The notes under the pieces are model-generated. The model did not search any database. It saw only the letters and a list, made by a program, of their open reading frames with translations, and was not told the origin of the DNA. A stretch of 32,844 bases of DNA from an uncultured Acinetobacter sp. (GTDB lineage: Bacteria > Pseudomonadota > Gammaproteobacteria > Pseudomonadales > Moraxellaceae), in NCBI GenBank assembly GCA_900771065.1, contig CAAGMP010000211.1:1-32844 (forward strand), given 5' to 3'. The translations under genes were made by a program, and so were the position numbers. Numbering within the stretch: position 1 is the first letter of the stretch; each line of letters starts with the position of its first letter. Positions 1 to 8,135 of this stretch are shown here, piece by piece.

Positions 1-1
1 A

Positions 2-628
2 CGTTTAAATTACCAAAAAGGTGAATTGCTTGAAGAACAGGTTCATGCCCATCCACATGAACAGTTTTTACTTTGGTTCAATCAGGCATTGGCTGAAAAG
101 TTACACGAACCGTATGCCATGTCATTGGCAACGGCAAATGGGCAAGGACGTCCACATGTAAGAACCGTGTTATTGCGTGGCGCAACAGAAGCTGGCTATG
201 ATTTTTACACCAATTATGATAGCCAAAAAGGTATGGATGTTTTTGAAAATCCGTATGTCGAATGTTTATTTTATTGGGCACAATTAGAACGACAAATTCG
301 TGTCGGTGGGCGCGTTATTAAAATTACTGAAGAAGAATCAACAGATTATTATCACAAACGCCCACGTGATAGCCAAATTGCAGCCCACATTAGTACACCG
401 CAAAGTGGGGTAATTGAAAACCGTGCGGCTTTAATTGAACGTTTTGAACATTTATCTCAAGATGTGCGTGACAAAGCAGTGTTAGACAAGCCTCAATTTT
501 GGGGTGGGTATCGTATCGTGCCAGACTATTATGAATTTTGGCAAGGTCGTCCAAATCGTTTGCATGATCGATTGGTCTATCAGAAAAATCAAGAAGGGAC
601 TTGGGTTTTACAGCGTTTAATGCCATAA
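2..628 (+). CDS. pdxH: Pyridoxamine 5'-phosphate oxidase, 5' end cut by window
   Basis: This FMN enzyme oxidises pyridoxine or pyridoxamine 5'-phosphate to pyridoxal 5'-phosphate in the cytoplasm, the last step of vitamin B6 synthesis and salvage. The frame is open to the left edge and the codons before the TTG at 26 still read like the family N-terminus (LNYQKGEL), so the true start is outside the window. About 208 residues are present against roughly 215 for the family. Typical segments are visible: RTVLLRG, DFYTNYDSQKG, the RPRDSQIAAHIS stretch, and the C-terminal EFWQGRPNRLHDR with its substrate/FMN-binding Arg and His residues. recJ starts 3 nt after the stop, so the two are probably co-transcribed. 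The identification is very secure; only the start is unknown. Confidence 0.95.
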   Translation, partial: RLNYQKGELLEEQVHAHPHEQFLLWFNQALAEKLHEPYAMSLATANGQGRPHVRTVLLRGATEAGYDFYTNYDSQKGMDVFENPYVECLFYWAQLERQIRVGGRVIKITEEESTDYYHKRPRDSQIAAHISTPQSGVIENRAALIERFEHLSQDVRDKAVLDKPQFWGGYRIVPDYYEFWQGRPNRLHDRLVYQKNQEGTWVLQRLMP

Positions 629-631
629 CTT

Positions 632-2338
632 ATGAAAATTCAACAAAGACCGTTATTAACATGCCTTGAACCATTTCAAGGCATGCCTGATTTTGTGGCG
701 CGTATTTTTGCTGCACGTGGTGTGCAATCTGAACAAGAATTACAGCTTAAATTGAAATATTTGCTTGCACCCAATATGAAAGATTTAGAGCAAGCAGTTA
801 CTTTAATTGATCAAGCAATTGATTTAAAAAAGCACATTGTGATTGTGGGTGATTATGATGCAGATGGTGCGACTAGCACTGCACTGATGATGCATGCACT
901 ATGCAAAATGGGTGCACAAGTCCATTATTTTGTCCCAGACCGTTTCAAATATGGTTATGGTTTAACAGCTAAAATTGCCGAAGTTGTTTTTGATTTATTT
1001 CATCCCGATTTGTTAATTACGGTCGATAATGGAATTTCGAGCCATGAAGGTGTCGCGCAAGCCCATGCTTTGGGCATGCAAGTTATTATCACAGACCATC
1101 ATTTAACGACCAAAACCGCTCCACCAGCTGAAGCGGTTGTCAATCCAAATCAACAAGGTTGTCCATTTCCAAGTAAAGCTTTGGCAGGTGTTGGCGTGGC
1201 TTTTTATGTTTTGGCAAGTTTATCGACACAGCGAAAAAAACAGGGCAAATCCTTTTGTAACATGTTGGATTATTTGGATTTAGTTGCATTAGGTACCTAT
1301 GCTGATGTGGCAAGCTTAGACTATAACAATCGTATTTTGGTCGATTGTGGAGTGAAACGCATACAGCAAGGGGCGTGTTGTTTTGGTATTCAAGCCATTT
1401 TAGCCACGGCAAAAAAACAATTGGCTCAAGTCACCGCACAAGATTTAGGTTTTGTGATTGGACCACGGCTCAATGCCGCAGGTCGTATGGACAGCATGAA
1501 AATTGGTATTGAATGTTTGTTAGCGCAAGATTATGCCAAAGCTTATGATTTAGCGATGCAACTCAATCAATTGAATTTAGAACGTCGTCAAGTTGAGCAG
1601 CAAATGCAACAGCAAGCTTTAAATTGCCTAGAATCTGTACATTTTAACTTGACCGAATTACCTGCAAGTTTGGTTGTTTTTGATCCGAGTTGGCATCAAG
1701 GTGTTATTGGGATTGTTGCGGGACGCTTAAAAGAGCAATTTCATCGACCAACGATTGTTTTTGCTGCCGATGAAGACGGCATTCACTTAAAAGGTTCGGC
1801 ACGTTCTATAGAAGGTATTCATGTGCGTGATGCCATTGAACAAGTGGCGCAAAATTATCCAGATGTGATTAGTCATTTTGGTGGGCATGCAGCGGCAGCA
1901 GGTTTAACCATTAAAAAATCAGAATTCAACACATTTCAAACTGCTTTTAATGCTGTGATTGCGCAAAGTGATGCTGAACTTTTTGATTCGATTTTTTGGA
2001 CAGATGGTGTTTTACATCCCCAATATTTTAAAATTGAAACGGTTGATTTATTACAAAATTTAGCGCCATGGGGACAGAAATTTCCAAATCCTGTTTTTGA
2101 AGGTTGCTTTGAAATTAGTGATTTTCGTTGGCTCAAAGAGCTACATTTAAAATTGTATTTAAAATTGTCCGATGGTACTCAAATTGAAGCAATTGTATTT
2201 AATGCCTTACGTTTTGATTTTGACCCGTCAGAAAAACAAGTGCGTTTGGTTTATGAATTAGACAAAAATCAGTTTAAAGATCAAATCAATTTACAATTAA
2301 AAGTGCGTTATTTAACCCATAAAAAAGCCATTCCGTAG
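632..2338 (+). CDS. recJ: Single-stranded-DNA-specific 5'-3' exonuclease RecJ
   Basis: RecJ degrades single-stranded DNA 5' to 3' in recombination, mismatch repair and processing of stalled forks. The 568 residues match the family (about 570). The DHH phosphoesterase core shows DYDADG at 74-79, VDNG at 131-134 and the metal-binding DHH at 155-157. The DHHA1 part carries FGGHAAAAG near 416-424, and a C-terminal OB-like region follows. The ATG lies 3 nt downstream of pdxH, suggesting translational coupling. The stop codon sits in the loop region of a strong bidirectional terminator. Nothing is missing from the catalytic motifs. Confidence 0.96.
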   Translation: MKIQQRPLLTCLEPFQGMPDFVARIFAARGVQSEQELQLKLKYLLAPNMKDLEQAVTLIDQAIDLKKHIVIVGDYDADGATSTALMMHALCKMGAQVHYFVPDRFKYGYGLTAKIAEVVFDLFHPDLLITVDNGISSHEGVAQAHALGMQVIITDHHLTTKTAPPAEAVVNPNQQGCPFPSKALAGVGVAFYVLASLSTQRKKQGKSFCNMLDYLDLVALGTYADVASLDYNNRILVDCGVKRIQQGACCFGIQAILATAKKQLAQVTAQDLGFVIGPRLNAAGRMDSMKIGIECLLAQDYAKAYDLAMQLNQLNLERRQVEQQMQQQALNCLESVHFNLTELPASLVVFDPSWHQGVIGIVAGRLKEQFHRPTIVFAADEDGIHLKGSARSIEGIHVRDAIEQVAQNYPDVISHFGGHAAAAGLTIKKSEFNTFQTAFNAVIAQSDAELFDSIFWTDGVLHPQYFKIETVDLLQNLAPWGQKFPNPVFEGCFEISDFRWLKELHLKLYLKLSDGTQIEAIVFNALRFDFDPSEKQVRLVYELDKNQFKDQINLQLKVRYLTHKKAIP

Positions 2339-2349
2339 AATGGCTTTTT
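2322..2349. terminator. Bidirectional rho-independent terminator between recJ and the Omp gene
   Basis: A 12-bp perfect stem (arms 2322-2333 and 2338-2349, core GCCATTC/GAATGGC flanked by A5 and T5) closes a 4-nt loop. The T run on one strand and the A run on the other let it serve both convergent genes. The recJ TAG (2336-2338) falls in the loop and the first base of the right arm. Confidence 0.9.
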
Positions 2350-2360
2350 GGTTTCATCAA

Positions 2361-3149
2361 TTAGAAACGGTACTTAGCGGCAACACCATACGAAGTGTAA
2401 TCATTGTTGTAAACTTTACCGAAACCAACGCGACCTTCTAAGCTCACGTCTTGAGTGACGAATTTACGTGCTGAAATACCAACTTCTTTTGCTTTTACAG
2501 AATCATGATTGCTGTGGTAGTAATCTGCACCCACACCTAAAGTTGGATTGAAATAATAGTCCGCTGCAACGGTGTATTCATCTAAATCACCAAATGCTGC
2601 TGCACCTTCAAGATTAAATGCTTGACCATTACCTAAATCACCAACATATTTTGCACGAATAGTTGGGTCAACATGGTTCGAGTTCGTACTGTCGTAACCT
2701 TTTGCACCCACTGCAAGCAATAAACCTGATACAGGTAAATAACCTACTTCAGCACCATAATAAGTCGTGTTCAGCTTTTCATTGATTTGTTTGTGTTTAA
2801 GTTCATTGCGGCTAACTTGACCACTGACATAAAAATCTGAACTTGGAACAAAGTATTCACCTGCAATACCATAAGTATTGTCACGGTTGACATCGCCACG
2901 TTTTGCAAAATTACCAAATGCGCTGACGTTGCTTGCTTTGTCTAGGAAAGCCGCTTCAGCCAATGGGTTATTGCGTACTTTTACATCTTGGAAATAATAT
3001 GTGCCGTTGATGTTAAATTCACTACCTGAACTGCCGTGATCAGGATCAACATAACCCGCAGATGCACCGACTTCCGCTTGGTAGGCATTTGCAGTTGTTG
3101 CAACAGCAAGTGCAGATAATAACGCAGAGGCAATTACTAATTTTTTCAT
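2361..3149 (-). CDS. Omp33-36-family outer membrane beta-barrel protein (putative porin)
   Basis: A predicted outer-membrane protein of 262 residues. A Sec signal peptide is evident (MKKLVIASALLSALAVATT, cleavage after ANA), followed by alternating short beta strands and a C-terminal Phe (AAKYRF), the usual barrel-insertion signal. The pattern YYFQDV..NPLAEAAFLDKAS and the strand layout resemble the Acinetobacter Omp33-36 family of putative porins; that assignment is from memory of the family. I prefer the ATG at 3149 because AGGAG lies 9 nt before it, while the in-frame ATG at 3158 abuts that same AGGAG and would have no spacer. The gene is monocistronic, convergent with recJ, and divergent from prfB. 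The substrate is unknown. Confidence 0.85.
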   Translation of the reverse strand: MKKLVIASALLSALAVATTANAYQAEVGASAGYVDPDHGSSGSEFNINGTYYFQDVKVRNNPLAEAAFLDKASNVSAFGNFAKRGDVNRDNTYGIAGEYFVPSSDFYVSGQVSRNELKHKQINEKLNTTYYGAEVGYLPVSGLLLAVGAKGYDSTNSNHVDPTIRAKYVGDLGNGQAFNLEGAAAFGDLDEYTVAADYYFNPTLGVGADYYHSNHDSVKAKEVGISARKFVTQDVSLEGRVGFGKVYNNDYTSYGVAAKYRF

Positions 3150-3198
3150 CTTGTGCATCTCCTAGTGGAAAGATTTTTTAAATTATTTGTTACAATTG

Positions 3199-3226
3199 AG
3201 TCTAAGCGAAATTTAAAAAAGATCAA
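3199..3226 (-). promoter_or_regulatory. Possible sigma70 promoter for the Omp gene
   Basis: On the minus strand TTGATC (3226-3221) is followed after 16 bp by TAGACT (3204-3199). Both are 4-of-6 matches to the consensus, and the spacing and the roughly 50-nt distance to the start codon are sensible. A weak call. Confidence 0.35.
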
Positions 3227-3407
3227 TCGTAAAAAAACAACAAAATTGGTATTAAAATAAATATTGATTTAAGATATTGAAAATAAAGAAAAAATATATG
3301 TTAGTGTTTTGTTAAAATCATGTGAATAGTGTGTATTTTATCAAAAACAATCACTTTTAGTTCAAATACATTCGCTTTTTCAAGCTTTAAAAAGCATTTC
3401 TACTCTA

Positions 3408-3416
3408 TGTTATAAT
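3408..3416 (+). promoter_or_regulatory. Extended -10 promoter for prfB
   Basis: TGTTATAAT is a perfect extended -10 element (TGnTATAAT). It predicts a start near 3423 and a leader of about 30 nt before the GTG of prfB. No convincing -35 is seen, which is acceptable for an extended -10. Confidence 0.6.
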
Positions 3417-3454
3417 TTGGAACAATTCAGCTTAAATTTTTTGTGAGAACTATT

Positions 3455-4550
3455 GTGGAAATTAATCCGTATCTACTCCAACTCAAAGATTTAAATGACC
3501 GTGGTCAAACTTTACGGGGGTATCTTTGACTACGATCTAAAAAAAGAGCGTTTAGAAGAAGTTCTCCGCGAATTAGAAGATCCAGCGATTTGGAATGATC
3601 AAAGCCGCGCTCAGGCAATGGCAAAAGAAAAAGGCGAACTTGAAAACGTTTTAAACGTACTTGATGGTTTAACAAGCCAATTAGAAGATGCACAAGCATT
3701 ATTGGACTTGGCTGTTGAGGCCGATGATGAAAGTTTACTTGCAGATGTACAAGCTGAATTAACTCAAGCTGAAACGGAATTAGCACAACTTGAATTCCGC
3801 CGTATGTTTAACAATCCAATGGATCCAAATCCATGTTATGTGGAAATTCAAGCGGGTTCAGGTGGAACAGAAGCGCAAGATTGGGCTTCAATGTTGTTAC
3901 GTATGTATTTACGTTGGATTGAACGTCATGGTTTTAAAGCTGAATTGATGGAAGAATCTGACGGTGATGTTGCAGGGATTAAATCGGCAACCATTCGCGT
4001 TGAAGGTGAATATGCTTATGGTTGGTTACGTACAGAATCTGGCGTGCATCGTTTAGTACGTAAATCGCCATTCGATTCGGGTAACCGTCGTCATACTTCA
4101 TTTTCTGCGGTGTTTGTTTCTCCTGAAGTCGATGACAATATTGAAATTGAAATCAACCCTTCCGATGTGCGTACAGATACCTACCGCGCTTCAGGTGCAG
4201 GTGGTCAGCACATTAACAAAACCGATTCTGCTGTCCGTTTAACCCATATTCCAACAGGCATTGTAGTAGCATGTCAAAACCAGCGTTCACAACATGCGAA
4301 CCGTGACCATGCTTGGAAGCAGTTACGTGCTAAATTGTATGAATTGGAAATGAGCAAACGCAATGAAGCAGCGCAAGCACTTGAAGATTCAAAATCAGAT
4401 ATTGGTTGGGGAAGTCAAATTCGTTCTTATGTTTTAGATGATTCTCGAATCAAAGATTTACGCACAGGGGTTGAAAACTCAAATACAGGTGCGGTATTAG
4501 ATGGTGATTTAGATAAATTTATCGAAGCAAGCCTAAAACAAGGTTTGTAA
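3455..4550 (+). CDS. prfB: Peptide chain release factor 2, with programmed +1 frameshift
   Basis: RF2 recognises UGA and UAA stop codons and triggers peptide release on the ribosome. Translation starts at GTG 3455 (MEINPYLLQLKDLNDRGQTL), runs 24 codons to CTT 3524-3526, meets an in-frame TGA at 3527-3529, and must shift +1 to continue as DYDLKKERLEEV from 3528. The product is join(3455..3526,3528..4550), 364 residues, close to E. coli RF2 (365). The stop-recognition SPF motif (RKSPFDSGNRR) and the catalytic GGQ (SGAGGQHINKTDS) are present. A caller that ignores the shift would truncate the protein or give a false start at 3495. The GTG has only a weak ribosome-binding site. Confidence 0.96.
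3515..3530 (+). promoter_or_regulatory. RF2 programmed +1 frameshift site
   Basis: CGG GGG TAT CTT TGA C. It differs from the E. coli site only in its first base. The GGGGG run acts as an internal Shine-Dalgarno, CTT is the slippery codon, and TGA followed by C is the slow stop. It gives autoregulation: low RF2 favours the shift and so more RF2. Confidence 0.95.
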
Positions 4551-4599
4551 GTGATATTTTGCAATAAAATTTGAGCTGTTTTGAATATATCTAAAAAAA

Positions 4600-4631
4600 T
4601 CGATTTATAAATCGAAATAATACGATATAAT
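4600..4631 (+). promoter_or_regulatory. Promoter with 16-bp perfect palindrome upstream of the ArsR-type gene
   Basis: TATAAT at 4626-4631 is a perfect -10. The -35 position (about 4603-4608) falls inside TCGATTTATAAATCGA (4600-4615), a perfect 16-bp palindrome. An operator overlapping -35 would let the ArsR-type protein repress its own gene and the reductase. The -10 is solid; the operator role is inferred. Confidence 0.6.
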
Positions 4632-4682
4632 GTTTTCAAAGCTGATCTTAAGTTTTGTTGCAAATTTGATTGTGACTTGCGT

Positions 4683-4982
4683 ATGGATGTTGATTTAATT
4701 TACAAAGCTTTGGCAAATCCAACTCGTCGGCAAATTTTGCAGTGGTTAAAAACGCCTGAACAATATTTGCCTGTTGATGAGTGCGGTGGTTTTGAACGTG
4801 GAATTTGTGCAGGGCAAATTGAGCGACTTGGGCAAGTTTCACAATCGACTATGTCAAATCATTTGTCGGTGTTGCAACAAGCAGGTTTAATCCGTGCAAG
4901 TAAACACGGGCAATGGTCTTATTTTTCGCGCAATGAAACTTTGATTCAGCAATATATTCAATATTTACAACAACATCTTTAA
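4683..4982 (+). CDS. ArsR-family winged-helix transcriptional regulator
   Basis: A 99-residue helix-turn-helix protein with the ArsR pattern: LANPTRRQILQWL near the N-terminus, recognition region VSQSTMSNHLSVLQQAGLI, and a beta-wing ASKHGQWSYFSRN. It lacks the classic CxC metal site of ArsR/SmtB but has two cysteines in DECGGFERGICAGQI, possibly redox- or electrophile-reactive. It precedes an Old Yellow Enzyme gene by 20 nt, so by context it probably controls that reductase in response to reactive electrophiles. This is inference; relatives paired with alkene reductases occur in other proteobacteria. The start could also be TTG 4677. No strong ribosome-binding site is seen. Confidence 0.85.
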   Translation: MDVDLIYKALANPTRRQILQWLKTPEQYLPVDECGGFERGICAGQIERLGQVSQSTMSNHLSVLQQAGLIRASKHGQWSYFSRNETLIQQYIQYLQQHL

Positions 4983-5002
4983 CTTATAGATGAGAACGTA
5001 AA

Positions 5003-6061
5003 ATGGCTGAACTCAATTCTCCTTTAACACTTGGTGCATTACAACTTAAAAATCGTGTGGTAATGGCACCTTTAACTCGTAGTCGTGCAACTGACGACCG
5101 CGTTCCAACTGAAATGATGGCTGAATATTATGCGCAACGTGCAAGTGCAGGTCTAATTATTTCAGAAGCGACGGTTATTTCTGAAGAAGCAAATGGTTAT
5201 TTAAATACACCGGGCTTATACAATGAAGCACAAGTAGCAGGGTGGAAACGTGTAACCGATGCGGTACATGAAAAAGGCAGTTTAATTGTGGCACAACTGT
5301 GGCATGTGGGTCGTGTGTCACATCCTGATTTATTAAAAGGTGAAACTCCTGTTTCTGCGAGTGCAGTACAACAAGCAGGTCATGTCAGTTTATTGCGTCC
5401 AAAACGTCCGTATGTCTTGCCACGTCCGTTAGAAGTTGCTGAAATTCATCAAATTACGCAGCAATATAAACAAGCGGCTATTTATGCTAAACAAGCAGGT
5501 TTTGATGGTGTTGAATTACATGCGGCTAACGGTTATTTAATCGACCAATTTTTACAAAGCAAAACCAATTTGCGTGAAGACGAATATGGTGGTTCGGTTG
5601 AAAATCGTGCGCGTTTTTTATTAGAAGTAACGGATGTCTTAATTGAAGTTTGGGGTGCTGATCGTGTTGGTGTACATTTAGCACCACGTGGCGATGAACA
5701 TGATATGGGAGATGAAAATCCACGTGAAACATTCGGTTATGTGATGGAAGAACTCGGTAAACGTCAAATTGCTTTCTTTTTTACCCGTGAATATTTAGCG
5801 GAAGATAGCATTTCACAATATATGAAAGAACGTTCAGGTGGTATTCCTTATATTGCTAACATGCGTTTAAGCCGTGATGATGCCATTGAGCTGTTAGCTT
5901 CAGGTCAAGCCGATGCGGTTTCTTTTGGTAAAGCTTATATTGCTAACCCCGATTTATTTGAGCGTTTGGTGCACAATCATCCTCTAAATGAATTGAAATT
6001 AGAAACCATGATTGGGACTGATGTTGCTGAAGGTTACATTGATTATCCATTCTTTAAATAA
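5003..6061 (+). CDS. nemA: Old Yellow Enzyme / alkene reductase (NemA-like)
   Basis: An FMN-dependent NAD(P)H reductase of activated alkenes such as N-ethylmaleimide and enones; 352 residues, a TIM barrel. Family motifs are clear: MAPLTRSRA near 21-29, EYYAQRASAGLIISEA near 41-56, AQLWHVGR, and the substrate-binding HAANGY with H173, N176 and Y178, then DEYGGSVENRARF. Several FMN-contact positions differ from E. coli-type NemA: the Arg of the usual IRxSP is His225 (VHLAPRG), the GG/GA before the phosphate loop is NM (ANMRLS), and FGR is FGK (FGKAYIANPDL). This looks like a known sub-branch rather than decay. GAGAA lies 6 nt before the ATG. It is co-transcribed with the ArsR-type gene and ends at a terminator hairpin. 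The symbol is by family. Confidence 0.9.
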   Translation: MAELNSPLTLGALQLKNRVVMAPLTRSRATDDRVPTEMMAEYYAQRASAGLIISEATVISEEANGYLNTPGLYNEAQVAGWKRVTDAVHEKGSLIVAQLWHVGRVSHPDLLKGETPVSASAVQQAGHVSLLRPKRPYVLPRPLEVAEIHQITQQYKQAAIYAKQAGFDGVELHAANGYLIDQFLQSKTNLREDEYGGSVENRARFLLEVTDVLIEVWGADRVGVHLAPRGDEHDMGDENPRETFGYVMEELGKRQIAFFFTREYLAEDSISQYMKERSGGIPYIANMRLSRDDAIELLASGQADAVSFGKAYIANPDLFERLVHNHPLNELKLETMIGTDVAEGYIDYPFFK

Positions 6062-6069
6062 CTTGTTGT

Positions 6070-6097
6070 GCGATCTTTATTAACAGATAAAGATCGC
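6070..6097 (+). terminator. Terminator hairpin after nemA
   Basis: A 10-bp perfect stem, GCGATCTTTA (6070-6079) and TAAAGATCGC (6088-6097), with an 8-nt loop, followed by TCTGTTATATTT. The U-tract is imperfect, so efficiency may be partial. It begins 8 nt after the nemA stop. Confidence 0.65.
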
Positions 6098-6108
6098 TCT
6101 GTTATATT
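6080..6108 (+). promoter_or_regulatory. Sigma70 promoter for waaA-rsmE, overlapping the nemA terminator
   Basis: TTAACA (6080-6085, 5 of 6 to TTGACA) and TATATT (6103-6108, 5 of 6 to TATAAT) are separated by 17 bp. The -35 lies in the loop of the hairpin at 6070-6097. A start near 6115 would suit the TTG start codon at 6137 but not the GTG at 6068. Confidence 0.55.
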
Positions 6109-6136
6109 TGCTGTTTTAACTGTTGCGAGAAACGCG

Positions 6137-7417
6137 TTGGCTACTCCATTTTGGTATAATGCTGCATTGGCAATTCTTAAACCGTTGTACCAATGGCGCA
6201 TCAAAAAACGAGCCGAATCGACTGAGCAATTACAACAAGAATTATTAGAACGCTTTGGACCTTTTCAGCCAGTTAAAAATTTAAATGCGATTTGGTTTCA
6301 TGTGGTTTCAGTAGGTGAAACCAATGCAGCTCAGCCTTTAATTGAACATTATTTAAAATTAGGACATCCTGTTTTAGTCACTAATACCACCAAAACAGGG
6401 CAAGCGCGTGCGAAATCATTATTTTTAAAACCACCTTATACCAATTTATTTCAAGCAGTGTATTTACCTGCCGATCAAAAAAAATTAGTGCGTCAATTTT
6501 TACAGCATTATCAGCCAAAAATTTTAGCTTTGGTTGAAACCGAATTATGGCCAAATTTGCTTGATCAAGCACAACAGAATCATATTCCCTGTTTTTTATT
6601 AAATGCACGGTTGTCTGAAAAATCGGCAAAAGGTTATGCCAAAGTAGCTAATTTAACTCGGGGTATGTTGCATAATTTGACCCAGCTTTTAGCCCAAGAT
6701 CAAGCGACCTTAAACCGCTTTATACATTTGGGTTTAATGCAAAAACAAGGTCAAGTGGTAGGGAGTATTAAATTTGATATAACCGCCCCAGCCGATTCAT
6801 TACTCAAAGCACAGCAGTTACACCAAGATTGGCAATTAAATACACGTCAAATCATAGTGTTAGCCAGTACGCATGCCGATGAAGAACAAGAACTTTTAGC
6901 CTTATTGAAACCCTATTTACAGCAAAACCCAACTTGGTTATGTGTGGTTGTACCGCGCCATCCTGAACGTTTTGAAGACGTTTTTCAAATTACACAAAAA
7001 TTACAATTAACAACGCAGCGTCGCAGTTTGCAGCAACAAATTGAAGCAAATACGCAAGTCTATTTAGCTGATACCATGGGCGAACTGTGGACTTGGTATG
7101 CATTAAGCCAAGTTGCATTTGTGGGTGGATCACTCAATGAACCTGGTGGCGGACATAATATTTTAGAACCATTAGTCTTGAATGTGGCGACTGTGGTTGG
7201 TCAAAATTATTTTAATTTTCAAACGATTGTAGATGAATTAAAACAAGAACAAGCAATTGAAATTGCTCAAAATAGTCAACAAGCCGTTGCATTACTAGTT
7301 GAGTTATTGCAAAACTCAAGCCACCGCCAAAATTTAGCACAACAAGCACAGCAGGTGCTAAAACGCAATCAAGGTTCTTTGCAAAAACATATTCAAGTTT
7401 TAGATCAATATTTGTGA
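6137..7417 (+). CDS. waaA: 3-deoxy-D-manno-octulosonic acid (Kdo) transferase
   Basis: An inner-membrane-anchored glycosyltransferase that adds Kdo from CMP-Kdo to lipid IVA, starting the lipopolysaccharide or lipooligosaccharide core. From TTG 6137 it has 426 residues, against 425 for E. coli. It has an N-terminal anchor (ATPFWYNAALAILKP), then HVVSVGETNAA with the catalytic-region Glu, VETELWPNLL, NARLSEKSAKGYAK, GSIKFDI, VPRHPERF, and the C-terminal ADTMGELWTWY...GGSLNEPGGHN-like nucleotide-binding region (here GGSLNEPGGGHNILEP). I chose TTG 6137 because GAGAA precedes it and because the in-frame GTG 6068 lies before the terminator and promoter. rsmE follows after 7 nt. Confidence 0.94.
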   Translation: MATPFWYNAALAILKPLYQWRIKKRAESTEQLQQELLERFGPFQPVKNLNAIWFHVVSVGETNAAQPLIEHYLKLGHPVLVTNTTKTGQARAKSLFLKPPYTNLFQAVYLPADQKKLVRQFLQHYQPKILALVETELWPNLLDQAQQNHIPCFLLNARLSEKSAKGYAKVANLTRGMLHNLTQLLAQDQATLNRFIHLGLMQKQGQVVGSIKFDITAPADSLLKAQQLHQDWQLNTRQIIVLASTHADEEQELLALLKPYLQQNPTWLCVVVPRHPERFEDVFQITQKLQLTTQRRSLQQQIEANTQVYLADTMGELWTWYALSQVAFVGGSLNEPGGGHNILEPLVLNVATVVGQNYFNFQTIVDELKQEQAIEIAQNSQQAVALLVELLQNSSHRQNLAQQAQQVLKRNQGSLQKHIQVLDQYL

Positions 7418-7424
7418 GTACAAG

Positions 7425-8135
7425 ATGAATTTGATTGTGTTAGAACAGCAACAAAGTGAACAAGAATATTGGTCTATTTGCCAACTACGACAATTACAGC
7501 ATTTACGCCAACATTTAAAAATTCAAGTTGGTGATACTTTAAAAGTTGCTATTCGAAATAAAAAACGTTATTTGGCTCGAGTGGTTGAAATTGGCGAGAA
7601 AGAAGTCGTTATTGCACCGATTCAAGAAGAATTATCACCTCAAAAATTACCATTAACTTTAATTGTGGCTTTACCTCGTCCTAAAGTATTGCGCCGTTTA
7701 ATTATGGATAGCGTGACTTTAGGTGTTGAAAAAATGATTTTATTGCATAGTTATCGTGTAGATAAAAGTTATTGGCAAAGTCCCTTTTTGCAGCAAACTC
7801 CTGATTATGTTCAGCTTGGTTTAGAACAAGCAGGTGATCCCATTGAACCGCAAATTGAAACTTACTCGCGTTTTAAACCGTTTGTTGAAGATGTCTTACC
7901 GCAATTAGTCACGAAAAATCCTGCATTTGTAGCACATCCTTATGCTACGCAAACCATGCCTGTTGCCATAGAAACACCTTGCACGTTGATTATTGGTCCT
8001 GAAGGTGGATTTATTCCTTATGAAATTGATTTATTAGTAAAAAATGGTTGCCAAGCAGTGACTTTAGGCAACCGAATTTTGCGTACTGAAAGCGCGATTC
8101 CTTATGCGGTTGGGCGTTTATTTAGCCGTTTTTAA
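7425..8135 (+). CDS. rsmE: 16S rRNA (uracil1498-N3)-methyltransferase
   Basis: RsmE methylates N3 of U1498 in 16S rRNA of the 30S subunit, using S-adenosylmethionine. The 236 residues fit the SPOUT family: an N-terminal PUA-like domain (HLRQHLKIQVGDTLKV), then the knotted methyltransferase domain with LPRPKVLRRLI, LGVEKMILLHSYRVD, the SAM loop IIGPEGGFIPYEIDLL, and the C-terminal knot TLGNRILRTESAIPYA. It is the second gene after waaA. Its stop overlaps the end of the convergent mscS-like gene by 4 bp. Confidence 0.95.
   Translation: MNLIVLEQQQSEQEYWSICQLRQLQHLRQHLKIQVGDTLKVAIRNKKRYLARVVEIGEKEVVIAPIQEELSPQKLPLTLIVALPRPKVLRRLIMDSVTLGVEKMILLHSYRVDKSYWQSPFLQQTPDYVQLGLEQAGDPIEPQIETYSRFKPFVEDVLPQLVTKNPAFVAHPYATQTMPVAIETPCTLIIGPEGGFIPYEIDLLVKNGCQAVTLGNRILRTESAIPYAVGRLFSRF

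Larger units (their letters stand above)
3150..3454. other. Divergent intergenic region, Omp gene / prfB
   Basis: About 305 bp, very AT-rich. It holds the Omp ribosome-binding site (AGGAG), a possible minus-strand promoter (3199-3226), a small inverted repeat GCTTTTT/AAAAAGC (3374-3380 and 3389-3395), and an extended -10 promoter for prfB at 3408-3416. No ORF or RNA gene could be supported. Confidence 0.6.

Noticed and set aside
6068..6136. GTG 6068 as the start of waaA
   Set aside because: It lies before the terminator hairpin and the only good promoter, and gives 449 residues; TTG 6137 has GAGAA and gives 426, like E. coli.
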